Positions 40,922 through 51,513 are shown, counted from the stretch's first letter. The stretch: 53,124 nucleotides of DNA from an uncultured Paracoccaceae bacterium (GCA_938016515.1 CALILP010000044.1:1-53124), one strand, 5' to 3'. Notes: a model not told the origin generated them from the letters alone. Made by a program: numbers and translations.

Positions 40922-41491
40922 ATGCCAAAGCTTGGAATGGAACCCATCAGACGCGCCGCCTTGGTCGAGGCCACAATCGCCGAAATCGGCGCTGCCCGTT
41001 CGCTTGATGTGACGGTCAGTACGATTGCGAAACGGGCGGGTATGTCATCTGCTTTGGCGCATCATTATTTCGGTGGGAAAGACCAGATCTTTCTGGCAGC
41101 CATGCGCCACATCCTGTCTGAATATGGGGCCGAGGTCAGGACCGCCCTGCAGCAGGCCAACACACCGCAGGCGCGTGCCCGCGCGATCATCCACGCCAGC
41201 TTCGCACCGTCCTGTTTTGCCCCCGCTACGGTTAGCGCCTGGATGACGTTCTATGTGCAAGCCCAGACAAACCCAGACGCCATCCGGCTGCTGACAATCT
41301 ATCAGAACCGTCTGCGGTCCAATCTGACCCATGCCTTGCGACCCTTGTGCGACGATCCAGCCAGCGCGGCGGCAACTCTCGCGGCCCTCATCGACGGCTT
41401 GTATATCCGGGCGGCTTTGACCGCACCTGATGCCGATCCGCAAGGCCGCGCATTGGCCCTTCTGACGATCCTCACCAAAGGTGCCGCATGA
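40922..41491 (+). CDS. betI: Choline-responsive TetR-family repressor BetI
   Basis: BetI represses choline-to-betaine genes until choline binds. This 189-residue TetR-type regulator opens MPKLGMEPIRRAALVEATI, typical of BetI. The helix-turn-helix is VSTIAKRAGMSSALAHHYFGGKDQIF. The ATG at 40922 follows AGAGAGA. The stop overlaps the betC start (ATGA). It heads the order betI-betC-betB-betA, as in Sinorhizobium. Confidence 0.93.
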   Translation: MPKLGMEPIRRAALVEATIAEIGAARSLDVTVSTIAKRAGMSSALAHHYFGGKDQIFLAAMRHILSEYGAEVRTALQQANTPQARARAIIHASFAPSCFAPATVSAWMTFYVQAQTNPDAIRLLTIYQNRLRSNLTHALRPLCDDPASAAATLAALIDGLYIRAALTAPDADPQGRALALLTILTKGAA

Positions 41492-42996
41492 CCCAGCCGA
41501 ATATCCTGATCATCATGGTGGACCAATTGAACGGAACATTGTTCCCGGATGGCCCGGCTGCGTGGCTCCATGCGCCGCACCTCAAGAAGCTTGCGGCGCG
41601 GTCGACCCGGTTTCAGCAATGCTACACCGCATCCCCTTTGTGCGCTCCCGGCCGGGCCTCGTTCATGACGGGCCAGTTGCCCAGTCGGACTGGAGTTTAT
41701 GACAATGCGGCTGAATTCGCTTCTAGCCTTCCAACATATGCCCACCACCTGCGCCGTGCCGGATACCAGACCTGCCTGTCGGGTAAGATGCACTTCGTTG
41801 GTCCGGATCAGCTGCATGGGTTCGAGGAACGGCTGACGACAGACATCTACCCGCCCGACTTTGGCTGGACCCCGGACTACCGCAAACCCGGAGAGCGGAT
41901 CGACTGGTGGTATCACAACATGGGGTCGGTCACCGGGGCAGGCGTGGCCGAGATCAGCAACCAGATGGAATACGACGATGAGGTTGCCTACCATGCGACC
42001 CGCAAACTTTATGACCTGTCGCGCGGCCATGACGACCGGCCGTGGTGCCTGACCGTCAGTTTCACGCACCCGCATGACCCCTATGTGGCGCGCAAGAAAT
42101 ACTGGGACCTTTACGAGGACTGCGCGCACTTGATGCCGCAAGTGGGGCCGATCCCATACGAGGATCAGGATGCCCACAGCCAACGTATTCTCGATGCCAA
42201 CGACCGGGATAACTTTAACATCACCGAAGACATGATCCGGCGGGCGCGCCGGGCCTATTTCGCCAATATCTCTTACCTCGACGACAAAGTGGGCGAGGTC
42301 CTGCAAACGCTGGAAGACACGCGGCAAGAGGCAGTGATCATGTTCGTGGCCGACCACGGCGATATGCTGGGAGAACGGGGGCTTTGGTTCAAGATGTCCT
42401 TCTACGATGGCTCTGCGCGGGTACCAATGATGATCGCAGCGCCTGATATGGCGCCGGGCCTTATCACAACGCCTGTCAGCAACATCGACGTTTGCCCGAC
42501 GCTCTGCGATCTGGCCGGTGTAGACATGTCTGAGGTCATGCCATGGACCCAAGGCGAGAGTATCAAGCATCTGGGCCAAGGCGGCACGCGCGACACGCCG
42601 GTGGCGATGGAATACGCAGCAGAGGCCTCCTATGCGCCGCTGGTCTCGCTGCGGTATGGGAAGTGGAAGTTCAACATGTGCAGTCTTGATCCCGATCAGC
42701 TGTTTGACATGGAAAACGACCCTCACGAGAGAACCAATCTGGCAGAGCACCCGGATCATCAAGGGACGCTCAACAGCATCAAGGCCAAGGCACAAGCCCG
42801 CTGGGATCTTGCGGCATTCGACGCCGATGTGCGTCACAGCCAAGCAGGTCGCTGGGTTGTCTATGAGGCCTTGCGCAACGGGGCCTATTTCCCATGGGAT
42901 TTCCAACCGCTGCAAAAAGCATCCGAGCGGTACATGCGCAATCACATGGACCTCAATGTCCTTGAAGAAAACCAACGGTTCCCCAGGGGCGAATAA
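41488..42996 (+). CDS. betC: Choline-sulfatase
   Basis: BetC hydrolyses choline-O-sulfate to choline and sulfate. This type I sulfatase of 502 residues has the CxPxR signature at Cys52-Arg56 ([14 protein letters not shown]). Cys52 should be converted to formylglycine by a maturase not seen here. Metal ligands come from IIMVDQLN and [13 protein letters not shown]. The C-terminal EENQRFPRG is characteristic of choline sulfatases. No signal peptide, so cytoplasmic. A 606-residue open frame on the opposite strand is a shadow of this gene. Confidence 0.94.
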   Translation: MTQPNILIIMVDQLNGTLFPDGPAAWLHAPHLKKLAARSTRFQQCYTASPLCAPGRASFMTGQLPSRTGVYDNAAEFASSLPTYAHHLRRAGYQTCLSGKMHFVGPDQLHGFEERLTTDIYPPDFGWTPDYRKPGERIDWWYHNMGSVTGAGVAEISNQMEYDDEVAYHATRKLYDLSRGHDDRPWCLTVSFTHPHDPYVARKKYWDLYEDCAHLMPQVGPIPYEDQDAHSQRILDANDRDNFNITEDMIRRARRAYFANISYLDDKVGEVLQTLEDTRQEAVIMFVADHGDMLGERGLWFKMSFYDGSARVPMMIAAPDMAPGLITTPVSNIDVCPTLCDLAGVDMSEVMPWTQGESIKHLGQGGTRDTPVAMEYAAEASYAPLVSLRYGKWKFNMCSLDPDQLFDMENDPHERTNLAEHPDHQGTLNSIKAKAQARWDLAAFDADVRHSQAGRWVVYEALRNGAYFPWDFQPLQKASERYMRNHMDLNVLEENQRFPRGE

Positions 42997-43042
42997 CCCC
43001 TTCATTTCGCAAATAACAACTCCCCCCGGAGGGGGCCGACTT

Positions 43043-44494
43043 ATGCAAAACCAACCCAAAGCCAGCCATTTTATCGATGGGGCGTACATGGAAGACACGA
43101 CAGGTGAGGTCTTTGATGTCATTTACCCTGCAACTGGCGAGGTGATCGCCAAGCTGCACGCTGCGACACCGGCCATCATCGACAAAGCGCTGGATGCTGC
43201 GCGCCGTGCGCAAAAAGACTGGGCGGCTATGACGGGAACCGAGCGGGGCCGGGTGTTGCGCCGGGCCGCAGATATCATGCGCGAGCGGAACCATGACCTG
43301 TCAGTGTTGGAGACCTATGATACTGGCAAACCCTATCAAGAGACGTCCGTGGCTGATGCGACCTCCGGGGCTGATGCTTTGGAATACTTCGGCGGGCTGG
43401 CAGGCAGCCTGACGGGTGAGCATATCCAATTGGGTGAAGATTTTGTCTATACGCGGCGCGAGCCTTTGGGGGTGTGCGTGGGCATCGGAGCGTGGAATTA
43501 CCCGACCCAGATTGCGTGCTGGAAAGGCGCGCCTGCTTTGGCCTGCGGCAATGCGATGGTCTTCAAGCCCTCTGAGACGACACCGCTTTGCGCGCTGAAA
43601 GTTGCGGAAATCCTGATCGAAGCGGGCGCGCCTGCAGGTGTCTATAACGTGGTGCAGGGTCTGGGCGCGGTTGGGGCAGCACTTGTGTCTGACCAGCGCG
43701 TCGACAAGGTGTCGTTGACCGGATCGGTGCCGACGGGCCGCAAGGTTTATGCCGCCGCCGCCGAAGGTATGCGTCATGTAACAATGGAACTTGGGGGCAA
43801 ATCGCCCTTGGTGATTTTTGATGATGCTGATCTGGAAAACGCAGTCTCTGGGGCGATTTTGGGGAACTTCTATTCCACCGGGCAAGTGTGCTCGAACGGG
43901 ACGCGAGTTTTTGTCCAGAAAGGGATCAAAGAGGCGTTCTTGTTACGCTTGGCAGAGCGATTGGCTGGTGTCGTCATGGGCGATCCGCAGGACCCGGCGG
44001 TGAACTTTGGCCCAATGGTCTCGGGGCGGCAACGCGATATTGTTGAAGGCTATATTGCCAAAGGTTTGGATGAGGGCGCCCGGCTGGTCTATGGCGGCAA
44101 GCGTGTTGATCGCGACGGGTTTTATCTGGAGCCGACTGTCTTTGCGGACGTCACCGACGACATGACAATTGCGCGCGAAGAGATCTTTGGCCCTGTCCTG
44201 TCTGTACTGGATTTCGACACCGAAGAGGAGGTTCTTGCACGGGCCAATGATACGGAATTTGGCCTGGCGGCAGGGGTCTTCACTGCCGACCTGACCCGTG
44301 CGCACCGCGTGGTGGCGGGATTTGAAGCCGGAACTTGCTACATCAACACCTACAATCTGGCACCTGTGGAGGCTCCGTTCGGAGGCATGAAGCAATCAGG
44401 CGTTGGCCGCGAGAACTCTAAGGCCGCGATTGAACATTATTCCCAAATCAAGGGGGTTTACGTGGCGATGGGTGATGTCGAGGCACCGTTTTAA
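43043..44494 (+). CDS. betB: Betaine aldehyde dehydrogenase
   Basis: BetB oxidises betaine aldehyde to glycine betaine with NAD(P). The 483-residue aldehyde dehydrogenase has catalytic Cys283 in [12 protein letters not shown] and Glu249 in [30 protein letters not shown] is the cofactor loop, and [19 protein letters not shown] is near the end. The start at 43043 follows GGAGGGGG. A frame open far upstream runs through betC and is not used. 46 bases separate it from betC. Confidence 0.95.
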   Translation: MQNQPKASHFIDGAYMEDTTGEVFDVIYPATGEVIAKLHAATPAIIDKALDAARRAQKDWAAMTGTERGRVLRRAADIMRERNHDLSVLETYDTGKPYQETSVADATSGADALEYFGGLAGSLTGEHIQLGEDFVYTRREPLGVCVGIGAWNYPTQIACWKGAPALACGNAMVFKPSETTPLCALKVAEILIEAGAPAGVYNVVQGLGAVGAALVSDQRVDKVSLTGSVPTGRKVYAAAAEGMRHVTMELGGKSPLVIFDDADLENAVSGAILGNFYSTGQVCSNGTRVFVQKGIKEAFLLRLAERLAGVVMGDPQDPAVNFGPMVSGRQRDIVEGYIAKGLDEGARLVYGGKRVDRDGFYLEPTVFADVTDDMTIAREEIFGPVLSVLDFDTEEEVLARANDTEFGLAAGVFTADLTRAHRVVAGFEAGTCYINTYNLAPVEAPFGGMKQSGVGRENSKAAIEHYSQIKGVYVAMGDVEAPF

Positions 44495-44614
44495 AGTGCG
44501 GTGGTTTGATCCAATTGTGCGCTTCCGCGCATTTTTGATATTGCAAGACTGCGTGATCGTGCCATCGCTGGTGTGGCGTTGTGTGCAGGCGGTTTTTTCA
44601 TCTGCTGAGAGGTG

Positions 44615-44715
44615 CTTGAGGGATCATGGTGATCCTCAAGTCACCGCGTCCATGGTTTTGCGAGTCGGACCGGCCTCAAGGACAAGCCGCTGCGCGGGGC
44701 CTGCGGCCTCCTTGA
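44615..44715. promoter_or_regulatory. Two hairpins between betB and betA
   Basis: Hairpin 1: CTTGAGGGATCA (44615-44626) with TGATCCTCAAG (44630-44640), one bulged G, loop TGG. Hairpin 2: TCAAGGA (44676-44682) with TCCTTGA (44709-44715), enclosing GCCGC/GCGGC. The 249-bp gap has no gene. The hairpins may tune betA expression relative to betB or mark an internal promoter region. Confidence 0.55.
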
Positions 44716-44743
44716 CCCCGCCCCGAATCGCGGGTGTGTGCTG

Positions 44744-46402
44744 ATGCAGGCGGATTATGTGATTATCGGGGCTGGTTCGGCTGGCTGTGCGGTGGCTTAT
44801 CGTCTTGCGGAGGCTGGCAAGGATGTGCTGGTGATCGAACATGGTGGCTGGGACGGTGGACCGTTCATTCAGATGCCTGCTGCACTGTCCTATCCGATGA
44901 ATATGTCGATGTATGATTGGGGCATGCAGACCGAGCCGGAACCGCATTTGGGGGGGCGTCGTTTGGTGACCCCGCGAGGGAAGGTGATTGGTGGATCATC
45001 CTCGATCAATGGGATGATTTATGTGCGGGGCCATGCACTTGACTATGATCACTGGGCCGAAAGTGGGGCTGTTGGCTGGTCCTATGCGGATGTGTTGCCC
45101 TACTTCAAGCGCATGGAACATTGGCACTCGGGCGGTCATGGCGGTGATCCTGATTGGCGTGGCAAAGGTGGCCCGTTGCATGTCACGCGTGGTCCTCGGA
45201 AGAACCCGTTAACGCGGGCGTTTGTAGAGGCGGGTCAGCAGGCCGGGTATCAGGTGACAGGCGACTACAACGGTCAGCAGCAAGAGGGGTTTGGGCCTTT
45301 TGATGCGACGATCTGGAAGGGGCGACGGTGGTCGGCTGCTAGTGCGTATCTGCGGCCTGCGTTGAAGCGCGAGAATTGTCGGTTGGTGCGCGCTTTCGCC
45401 CGCAAAGTTGTGATCCGGGATGGTCGCGCTGTTGGGGTTGAAGTTGACATCAAAGGTGCCCGGCAAGTTATTGATGCAAATATAGAAGTGATCGTCGCGG
45501 CATCTTCATTGAACTCTCCGAAATTGTTGATGTTGTCGGGTGTTGGGCCCGCCGCGCACCTTGCCGATCATGGGATTGACGTGGTCGCAGATTTGCCCGG
45601 TGTCGGACAGAATTTGCAGGACCATCTGGAGCTTTATATCCAGCAAGCTGCAATCAAGCCGGTGTCGCTTTTCAAATATTGGACGCTGTTGTGGAAAAGC
45701 CGGATCGGGGTTGAGTGGCTTATTCGCAAAACTGGCTTGGGGACGTCTAACCAGTTTGAAAGTGCTGGGTTTATTCGGTCTCGGGCGGGGGTGAAATATC
45801 CGGATATTCAGTATCATTTCTTGCCGATTGCCGTGCGCTATGATGGCAAGGTTGCCGCCGAAGGTCACGGCTATCAAGCCCATGTCGGACCGATGCGGTC
45901 GGTGTCGCGAGGGGAGGTGACTTTGCGGTCCTCTGATCCGGCTGACAACCCGAAAATCCTGTTCAATTACATGTCCGATCCGTCGGATTGGGCAGACTTT
46001 CGAACCTGTATTCGCCTGACTCGAGAGATATTCGGGCAAGAGGCTTTCGCGCCTTACCGAGGCAAAGAAATTCAACCCGGTGATGACGCGCAAAGTGATG
46101 AAATGCTTGACGAATTCATCAAGGAGCATGTGGAGAGCGCCTATCATCCCTGCGGCACTTGCAAGATGGGTGCGGTGGATGATCCGACCGCTGTTGTGGA
46201 CCCGCAGGCGCGGGTGATTGGGGTGGATGGGTTGCGGGTTGCTGATAGCTCGATTTTCCCGCGGATCACAAACGGGAACCTGAATGCGCCGTCGATTATG
46301 GTCGGTGAAAAAGTGGCTGATTTCGTGCTGGGCAAGCAGCCGCTGGCCCCCGCGAACGATCGGCCTTGGGTGCATCCGGAGTGGGCGACAAAACAGCGGT
46401 GA
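44744..46402 (+). CDS. betA: Choline dehydrogenase
   Basis: BetA is a membrane-associated flavoprotein that oxidises choline to betaine aldehyde. It is a GMC oxidoreductase of 552 residues. The FAD motif is [21 protein letters not shown]-like at the N-terminus, GMC signature 1 is in [18 protein letters not shown], and the active-site His lies in [12 protein letters not shown]. The last helix [19 protein letters not shown] is typical. Start: ATG 44744; a GTG two codons earlier is also open, and neither has a strong ribosome-binding site. It lies 249 bases after betB, so it may have partly separate control. No choline transporter is seen here. Confidence 0.94.
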   Translation: MQADYVIIGAGSAGCAVAYRLAEAGKDVLVIEHGGWDGGPFIQMPAALSYPMNMSMYDWGMQTEPEPHLGGRRLVTPRGKVIGGSSSINGMIYVRGHALDYDHWAESGAVGWSYADVLPYFKRMEHWHSGGHGGDPDWRGKGGPLHVTRGPRKNPLTRAFVEAGQQAGYQVTGDYNGQQQEGFGPFDATIWKGRRWSAASAYLRPALKRENCRLVRAFARKVVIRDGRAVGVEVDIKGARQVIDANIEVIVAASSLNSPKLLMLSGVGPAAHLADHGIDVVADLPGVGQNLQDHLELYIQQAAIKPVSLFKYWTLLWKSRIGVEWLIRKTGLGTSNQFESAGFIRSRAGVKYPDIQYHFLPIAVRYDGKVAAEGHGYQAHVGPMRSVSRGEVTLRSSDPADNPKILFNYMSDPSDWADFRTCIRLTREIFGQEAFAPYRGKEIQPGDDAQSDEMLDEFIKEHVESAYHPCGTCKMGAVDDPTAVVDPQARVIGVDGLRVADSSIFPRITNGNLNAPSIMVGEKVADFVLGKQPLAPANDRPWVHPEWATKQR

Positions 46403-46418
46403 AATCGTCGAAAACGAT

Positions 46419-46462
46419 GTGCACCGCGCGTACACCGCGGGTACACCGCGCGTACACCGCAG
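46419..46462. repeat. Four 11-bp tandem repeats
   Basis: Units GTGCACCGCGC, GTACACCGCGG, GTACACCGCGC and GTACACCGCAG follow one another without gaps at 46419, 46430, 46441 and 46452. The 11-bp period is about one helical turn. The array fills most of the short gap between the convergent betA and pccR genes, ending 6 bases before the pccR stop codon. Confidence 0.85.
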
Positions 46463-46468
46463 TTGCAC

Positions 46469-47869
46469 TCATTCGATCTGGTAGGGCAGCATCCCGCGAT
46501 GGTCGGGGTCGACTTTGAGGTGTCGTTCCAGCGGTGGCACCGCCCGTTGGTGGCAGTTGCGCCGTTCGCAGATCCGGCAGGAAATCCCGATAGGCTCGTA
46601 GGCTTGTGCTGCCCCCGTCGTCATGTGGTCGGCGTAGACCAAGGCGTCGGCGTGTTTGACTTCGCAGCCGAGGCCAATCGCGTAGCGCCGTGTGGGCGCG
46701 TTGTAGGAGCCGCCGGGTTTCGAGACGTCGCGCGCAAGGCAGAAATAGCGCGCACCGTCCGGGGTTTCGGCGAGTTGGCGCAGGAACTGGCCCGGTGTTT
46801 CAAACGCCCGGTGCACGTTCCACAGCGGGCAGGCCCCGCCGTAGCGGGCGAATTGCAGAGTTGTGGCGGAGTGGCGTTTAGTGATGGTCCCGGCTTGGTC
46901 GACGCGCACAAAAAAGAACGGCACGCCTTTGGCACCAGGGCGTTGCAATGTGGATAGGCGGTGGGCGACCTGTTCGAGGGAGGCGCCAAAACGGGTGGCC
47001 AGGATTTCGAGGTCGTGCCGGGTGTCTTGGGCCGCTTGCAGGAACGCGCCATAGGGCATCAGCGCGGCCCCGGCAAAGTAGTTTGCCAGCCCAACTTTGG
47101 CGATGTTGCGGGCGTCTTCGGACTGGAACCGCGCGAGATCAAGCGTGGCGTCGAGCAGATCAGCCTTTGTAAGCAGGGCCAGCTGGAGCAGGATTTGAAA
47201 CGTTTGCGTGGCCAGCCCCGCGTCTTGTGACAGTGAGAGTGTTTTCGTTTCCGGATTGTAATCCCGGATCGCATTCTGGGGGGACAACAGGACGGTGATG
47301 CCTTGCCGGGCGAGGACGTCTGCGGTGGCTTCTGCCAAGGGCATGCTTTGCGGGATACTTGTCGCAAAAAGCTCTGCGGCGCGATCAATGGGATCTATGT
47401 AGTTGTCGCAATAATGAAAGAAGTCGCGGACCTCTTCCCATGGGCTGGGGGTTGGGCGGGCGTCTTCGCGGCCTAGCGCTTCGTCCAGTGAGGCAAGGCG
47501 TTCATGGGTCTGCCGATAGCCTGCATGCAGGTCCAGGAAGGCGCGGACCAAGGCGGGTGCGTTGGCTGCTGCAAGTCGCAAATCTGCAAGTGGTGGTGTG
47601 GGGCCGGTGAAGACGGGATCAGCCAAAGCCTCGCGCATGTCACCGACAAGACGGGCCTCGTCGCTCGCTTGCAGCTCTGTCACGTCGAAGCCAAATTCTT
47701 GTGCAAGGCCGAGGACGACCGAGGTACTTACCGGTCGGTTGTTGTTCTCCATCTGGTTAAGGTAGGGCAGCGAGACGCCCAGCTTATCCGCGAAGGCCTT
47801 TTGCGTCAGCGCCACGCGCCCGCGCAATTCGCGGAGTTTTGCGCCTGCGTAAAGTTTCTGGGTCGCCAT
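46469..47869 (-). CDS. pccR: Short-chain fatty acyl-CoA regulator (ScfR/PccR type)
   Basis: This regulator has 466 residues. An XRE helix-turn-helix (about 10-65: LRELRGRVALTQKAFADKLG, VSLPYLNQMENNNR) is followed by an IrrE-like central region and a C-terminal ScfR domain with a Cys-rich GISCRICERRNCHQRAVPP segment. In Rhodobacter, PccR binds TTTGCAAA pairs and activates propionyl-CoA carboxylase. Three such boxes occur here before pccB, which supports the call. The ATG at 47869 opens MATQKLYAGAKL; nine upstream codons are also open. Unlike a simple pccR-pccB pair, an MFS gene stands between it and pccB. Confidence 0.88.
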   Translation of the reverse strand: MATQKLYAGAKLRELRGRVALTQKAFADKLGVSLPYLNQMENNNRPVSTSVVLGLAQEFGFDVTELQASDEARLVGDMREALADPVFTGPTPPLADLRLAAANAPALVRAFLDLHAGYRQTHERLASLDEALGREDARPTPSPWEEVRDFFHYCDNYIDPIDRAAELFATSIPQSMPLAEATADVLARQGITVLLSPQNAIRDYNPETKTLSLSQDAGLATQTFQILLQLALLTKADLLDATLDLARFQSEDARNIAKVGLANYFAGAALMPYGAFLQAAQDTRHDLEILATRFGASLEQVAHRLSTLQRPGAKGVPFFFVRVDQAGTITKRHSATTLQFARYGGACPLWNVHRAFETPGQFLRQLAETPDGARYFCLARDVSKPGGSYNAPTRRYAIGLGCEVKHADALVYADHMTTGAAQAYEPIGISCRICERRNCHQRAVPPLERHLKVDPDHRGMLPYQIE

Positions 47870-47878
47870 TAAAGGGCC

Positions 47879-47926
47879 TTTGCAAGTTAGCAGCAATGGT
47901 AGCTAATGCTTGCTAAGCCTGCAAAT
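47879..47926. promoter_or_regulatory. Degenerate PccR half-sites at its own promoter
   Basis: TTTGCAAG (47879-47886) and CTGCAAAT (about 47919-47926) resemble the TTTGCAAA box and stand as imperfect inverted partners in the 56-bp gap between pccR and the MFS gene. They also enclose TTAGCA/TGCTAA-like half-sites. Autoregulation is possible but weakly supported. Confidence 0.35.
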
Positions 47927-49140
47927 CAAGCCCCGATCTGTTTTTCCCGCCAGATCACATAAAGCAACGCCAGCATCGCGAGGGTCGAGACGATAAACAT
48001 GATCCATTGCAGTGGGAATGTGCCCGCTTCCAGTGACAGTAGACTTCCCGAGAATTGTGCAAGCCCCGCACCGCCGCCCACCATGATCGCGCCGCCAAGC
48101 CCGCTTGCCGTGCCTGCCAGTCGTGGGCGTACCGACAGCAGGCCCGAGGTGGCGTTGGGCATCGTCATGCCGTTGCCGATCCCCATGAGGCTGCACAGAC
48201 CAAAGAAGATGACGGGGTGATGAAATCCTGCAAGGCTTAGGATCAGTGATATGACCATGCCTATCAATGTGATGATGGTGCCGGTCAGCGCCATCTTGTT
48301 GATGCCAAGGCGCACTGAATGCCGACCGGACAGGTAGTTTCCGAAGGCATAGCCAATCGCGGGGGCGCCAAGGGCCACACCGCTCCACAGCGGCGAGAGC
48401 CCGAAAACCGTTTCTGCGATAAAGGGTGCTCCGCCAAGGAACGCGAAGAAAGCCCCGGAGGCGAAAGCCATACACAGCGAGTAGCCCCAAAAGCGGGGGG
48501 AGGCGAAAAGGGCCGGGTAGCTTTGAAACTGTTCGCGGAAACCCAACCCGCCATCCTGCACCGTTTCGCCCAGGTCGAAGAAGGTAAGGGTCAGGACGCC
48601 GATGCCTGCAATGGTCAGGAACGCGAAGCTGGCCTGCCAGCCAAATGTGGTTTCGAGAGCCCCGCCGATCATCGGTCCAACCATCGGGACAAGCGCCATG
48701 CCCATCGTGACGTAGCCGATCATTGATGCTGCCTGATCCTGTGGGACCATGTCGCGCACGATGGTCCGGCTGAGGACCAGTGTTGTTGCGACGGCGGCTT
48801 GCAGCATGCGGAAGGCCAGAAAGACCTCTACCGTCCTGGAAAGCATTGCCCCAATGGATGCGACGATAAAGATGATAAGGGCGATCAGCACGACGCTGCG
48901 CCTGCCAACCTTGTCAGAAATCGGCCCGACAAAGATTTGCAGAACCGCTGTCAGTGCTAAATACCCGGACAGCGCGATCTGCATGACTGCGTAGGACGTA
49001 TCGAAATAGGCCGTCATCCGGTTGAGCGACGGCAGAAAGATCGACATGTTCAGCGCGCCAATGCCTGCCAGCAGGATCAGCGTAATGATATGAGGTGGGG
49101 TCGTGCGATCAAACAGCCGCACAGTTGGGGTGGTTGTCAT
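47926..49140 (-). CDS. Multidrug efflux MFS transporter, Bcr/CflA family
   Basis: This inner-membrane proton antiporter has 404 residues and 12 predicted helices. The motif-A loop FVGPISDKVGRRSVVLIAL lies after helix 2. SRTIVRDMVPQDQAASMIGYVTMGMALVPMVGPMIGG marks the drug:H+ antiporter-1 branch. It is upstream of pccR on the same strand and divergent from pccB, so it shares the TTTGCAAA-bearing gap with pccB and may be under PccR control. Exported compound unknown. Confidence 0.87.
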   Translation of the reverse strand: MTTTPTVRLFDRTTPPHIITLILLAGIGALNMSIFLPSLNRMTAYFDTSYAVMQIALSGYLALTAVLQIFVGPISDKVGRRSVVLIALIIFIVASIGAMLSRTVEVFLAFRMLQAAVATTLVLSRTIVRDMVPQDQAASMIGYVTMGMALVPMVGPMIGGALETTFGWQASFAFLTIAGIGVLTLTFFDLGETVQDGGLGFREQFQSYPALFASPRFWGYSLCMAFASGAFFAFLGGAPFIAETVFGLSPLWSGVALGAPAIGYAFGNYLSGRHSVRLGINKMALTGTIITLIGMVISLILSLAGFHHPVIFFGLCSLMGIGNGMTMPNATSGLLSVRPRLAGTASGLGGAIMVGGGAGLAQFSGSLLSLEAGTFPLQWIMFIVSTLAMLALLYVIWREKQIGA

Positions 49141-49209
49141 GCCCCAGTGCTATGTCTTGCGCGGCAAAGTGTCCACGACCGGTTTGTGAGGGGTACATCC
49201 AGCGCAAAG

Positions 49210-49257
49210 TTTGCAAATTTGCAAAAATTAGGTAGTGCTAACCTTGAATTTTGCAAA
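49210..49257. promoter_or_regulatory. Three PccR boxes before pccB
   Basis: TTTGCAAA occurs at 49210-49217, directly again at 49218-49225, and at 49250-49257, all in the 190-bp gap between the divergent MFS and pccB starts. The known Rhodobacter PccR site is two TTTGCAAA boxes with a 4-base spacer. Here two boxes abut and the third is 24 bases further on. Confidence 0.8.
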
Positions 49258-49330
49258 TCTTCCCCTTCATGCTTCTGTTGCCCGCTTTTAGCGGGTAAGC
49301 ATGTCGAAAGTCTGACTTGAAAGGCCTCTC

Positions 49331-50860
49331 ATGGATATTCTGCAAGAGCTTCAAACCCGCCGCGATACGGCCCGCCTCGGCGGCGGCGAGCGCCGGATTG
49401 CGTCTCAGCACGCCAAAGGCAAACTGACCGCGCGCGAGCGGATTGATCTGCTTTTGGATGAGGACTCGTTCGAAGAGTTCGACATGTTTGTTGCACACCG
49501 CTGCACTGATTTCGGGATGGAGCAGGACCGGCCTTCGGGGGATGGTGTCGTGACCGGATGGGGCACGATCAATGGCCGGATGGTCTATGTGTTTTCACAG
49601 GACTTCACCGTGTTTGGTGGATCGTTATCAGAGACCCACGCCCAAAAGATATGCAAAATCATGGACATGGCCGTCCAAAATGGCGCGCCAGTGATTGGGT
49701 TGAACGATTCAGGTGGCGCGCGAATTCAAGAGGGGGTTGCCTCTTTGGCGGGCTACGCTGAGGTGTTTCAGCGCAACATCATGGCCTCGGGCGTTGTCCC
49801 GCAGATTAGTGTGATCATGGGGCCGTGCGCCGGTGGGGCGGTGTATTCTCCTGCGATGACCGACTTTATCTTCATGGTGAAAGACACGTCGTACATGTTC
49901 GTCACCGGCCCCGATGTGGTGAAGACCGTGACCAATGAGGTTGTGACAGCCGAAGAGTTGGGCGGCGCATCGACCCACACAAAGAAGTCCTCGGTCGCGG
50001 ATGGCGCGTTTGAGAATGATGTCGAGGCGTTGATCGAGGTCCGCCGTTTGGTGGACTTTCTGCCTGCCAACAACCGCGAAAAGCCCCCTGTTCGCCCGTT
50101 CTTTGACGATGTGAACCGGTTGGAAGACAGCCTTGATACGCTAATCCCCGACAACGCGAACACGCCTTACGATATGAAAGAGCTGATCACCAAGCTGGGG
50201 GATGAGGGTGATTTCTACGAAATCCAGGAAGACTACGCCAAGAACATCCTAACAGGGTTTATCCGGATGGAAGGTCAGACTGTCGGTGTTGTCGCGAACC
50301 AGCCGATGGTGCTGGCCGGATGTCTGGACATTGATAGTTCCCGCAAGGCCGCACGGTTTGTCCGGTTCTGCGATGCTTTTGAAATTCCGATCCTGACGCT
50401 GGTGGATGTGCCGGGCTTCTTGCCAGGGACGTCGCAGGAATACGGCGGCGTGATCAAGCACGGCGCGAAGTTGCTGTTTGCGTATGGCGAGGCGACGGTG
50501 CCGAAGGTGACGGTCATTACGCGCAAGGCCTATGGTGGTGCCTATGATGTGATGGCGTCCAAGCATTTGCGTGGCGATTTCAACTATGCTTGGCCCACCG
50601 CAGAAATTGCAGTGATGGGGGCCAAGGGGGCTACCGAGATTATCCATCGTGCTGATCTTGGTGATGCCGACAAGATCGCAGCGCACACAAAGGATTATGA
50701 GGATCGCTTTGCAAACCCCTTTGTGGCCGCCGAGAAGGGCTTCATTGACGAGGTCATCATGCCGCATTCGACCCGCAAACGGGTGTGCCGGGCGTTTGCA
50801 TCGCTTCGAGGCAAGCAGGTGAAGAACCCTTGGAAAAAGCACGACAATATTCCGCTTTGA
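49331..50860 (+). CDS. pccB: Propionyl-CoA carboxylase beta chain
   Basis: PccB is the carboxyltransferase subunit that moves CO2 from biotin to propionyl-CoA, giving methylmalonyl-CoA. The 509-residue protein shows the two crotonase-like halves: [20 protein letters not shown] with [16 protein letters not shown], then [24 protein letters not shown] with [19 protein letters not shown]. Length is standard. It is preceded by PccR boxes and followed, after small genes, by pccA. Confidence 0.96.
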   Translation: MDILQELQTRRDTARLGGGERRIASQHAKGKLTARERIDLLLDEDSFEEFDMFVAHRCTDFGMEQDRPSGDGVVTGWGTINGRMVYVFSQDFTVFGGSLSETHAQKICKIMDMAVQNGAPVIGLNDSGGARIQEGVASLAGYAEVFQRNIMASGVVPQISVIMGPCAGGAVYSPAMTDFIFMVKDTSYMFVTGPDVVKTVTNEVVTAEELGGASTHTKKSSVADGAFENDVEALIEVRRLVDFLPANNREKPPVRPFFDDVNRLEDSLDTLIPDNANTPYDMKELITKLGDEGDFYEIQEDYAKNILTGFIRMEGQTVGVVANQPMVLAGCLDIDSSRKAARFVRFCDAFEIPILTLVDVPGFLPGTSQEYGGVIKHGAKLLFAYGEATVPKVTVITRKAYGGAYDVMASKHLRGDFNYAWPTAEIAVMGAKGATEIIHRADLGDADKIAAHTKDYEDRFANPFVAAEKGFIDEVIMPHSTRKRVCRAFASLRGKQVKNPWKKHDNIPL

Positions 50861-50921
50861 CGATCTTTCGCCCGCCCGAAGAGCGATCTCAGTCTTGTCA
50901 CGTCAGCAAAGGAGGCGTGTG

Positions 50922-51305
50922 ATGATCCGACCAATAGTATGCTGTGTTGGCATTTTGACGACCAGCGGCGTCGCTGCCCAAGATGTCACTGTGCCGTCTG
51001 GCCTTGATGTGGCGCTTTACGATGTGATCCTTGAGGACCCGACACAGACGGCACGGTTTCGGTTTTTGGTGCCGGCCATTGGCGGTGCGGATCCGGTGAC
51101 GTTCACGGACGTGGCCGATGACTTGCAATACTTATGTGACACGCTGGCGATTCCCGGATTGGCTGCAAACGGGTGGGCGGCGAAGGATGTCGTGATCTCG
51201 CTGTCGGCAGAAGAGGTCGATTTTGGCGTCGTCACCGATAACGTCACCCAATATTTCCAACCCTTCCGTGTCGAACAAGACACCTGCATCTGGGAGGACT
51301 TTTGA
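50922..51305 (+). CDS. Exported protein of unknown function
   Basis: This 127-residue protein has a signal peptide (MIRPIVCCVGILTTSGVAAQ) with cleavage likely after Ala19. The ATG at 50922 follows GGAGG; nine codons upstream are open but would spoil the signal. The mature part is acidic, with two cysteines (YLCDTL and DTCIWEDF) that could form a disulfide. It resembles small exported proteins often encoded between pccB and pccA in Roseobacter genomes, sometimes mis-annotated as acetolactate synthase. No function can be assigned. Confidence 0.75.
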   Translation: MIRPIVCCVGILTTSGVAAQDVTVPSGLDVALYDVILEDPTQTARFRFLVPAIGGADPVTFTDVADDLQYLCDTLAIPGLAANGWAAKDVVISLSAEEVDFGVVTDNVTQYFQPFRVEQDTCIWEDF

Positions 51306-51513
51306 GAATGCAACCACATATGGGTCAAACGGCTGCGCGCCGATCCGCTGCTGTCGCAACCACATCACAGGTCGGCGAAACTGGATCGTGCTGCTATGCA
51401 GAAACCATCCAAACGGGTAGTCTGTCTTCATGCGGGATTAACATCGCACAAGATATACGGCGGATGAGGGCGAATGCCCCGGCGCTTCAGGCAAAAAAGA
51501 GCAGGTATCACCC

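Noticed and set aside
41302-43122. 606-codon open frame on the minus strand opposite betC
   Set aside because: It lies exactly antisense to a well-supported sulfatase, has low-complexity His/Arg/Val-rich sequence and no recognisable domain; such frames arise from GC-biased codon use.
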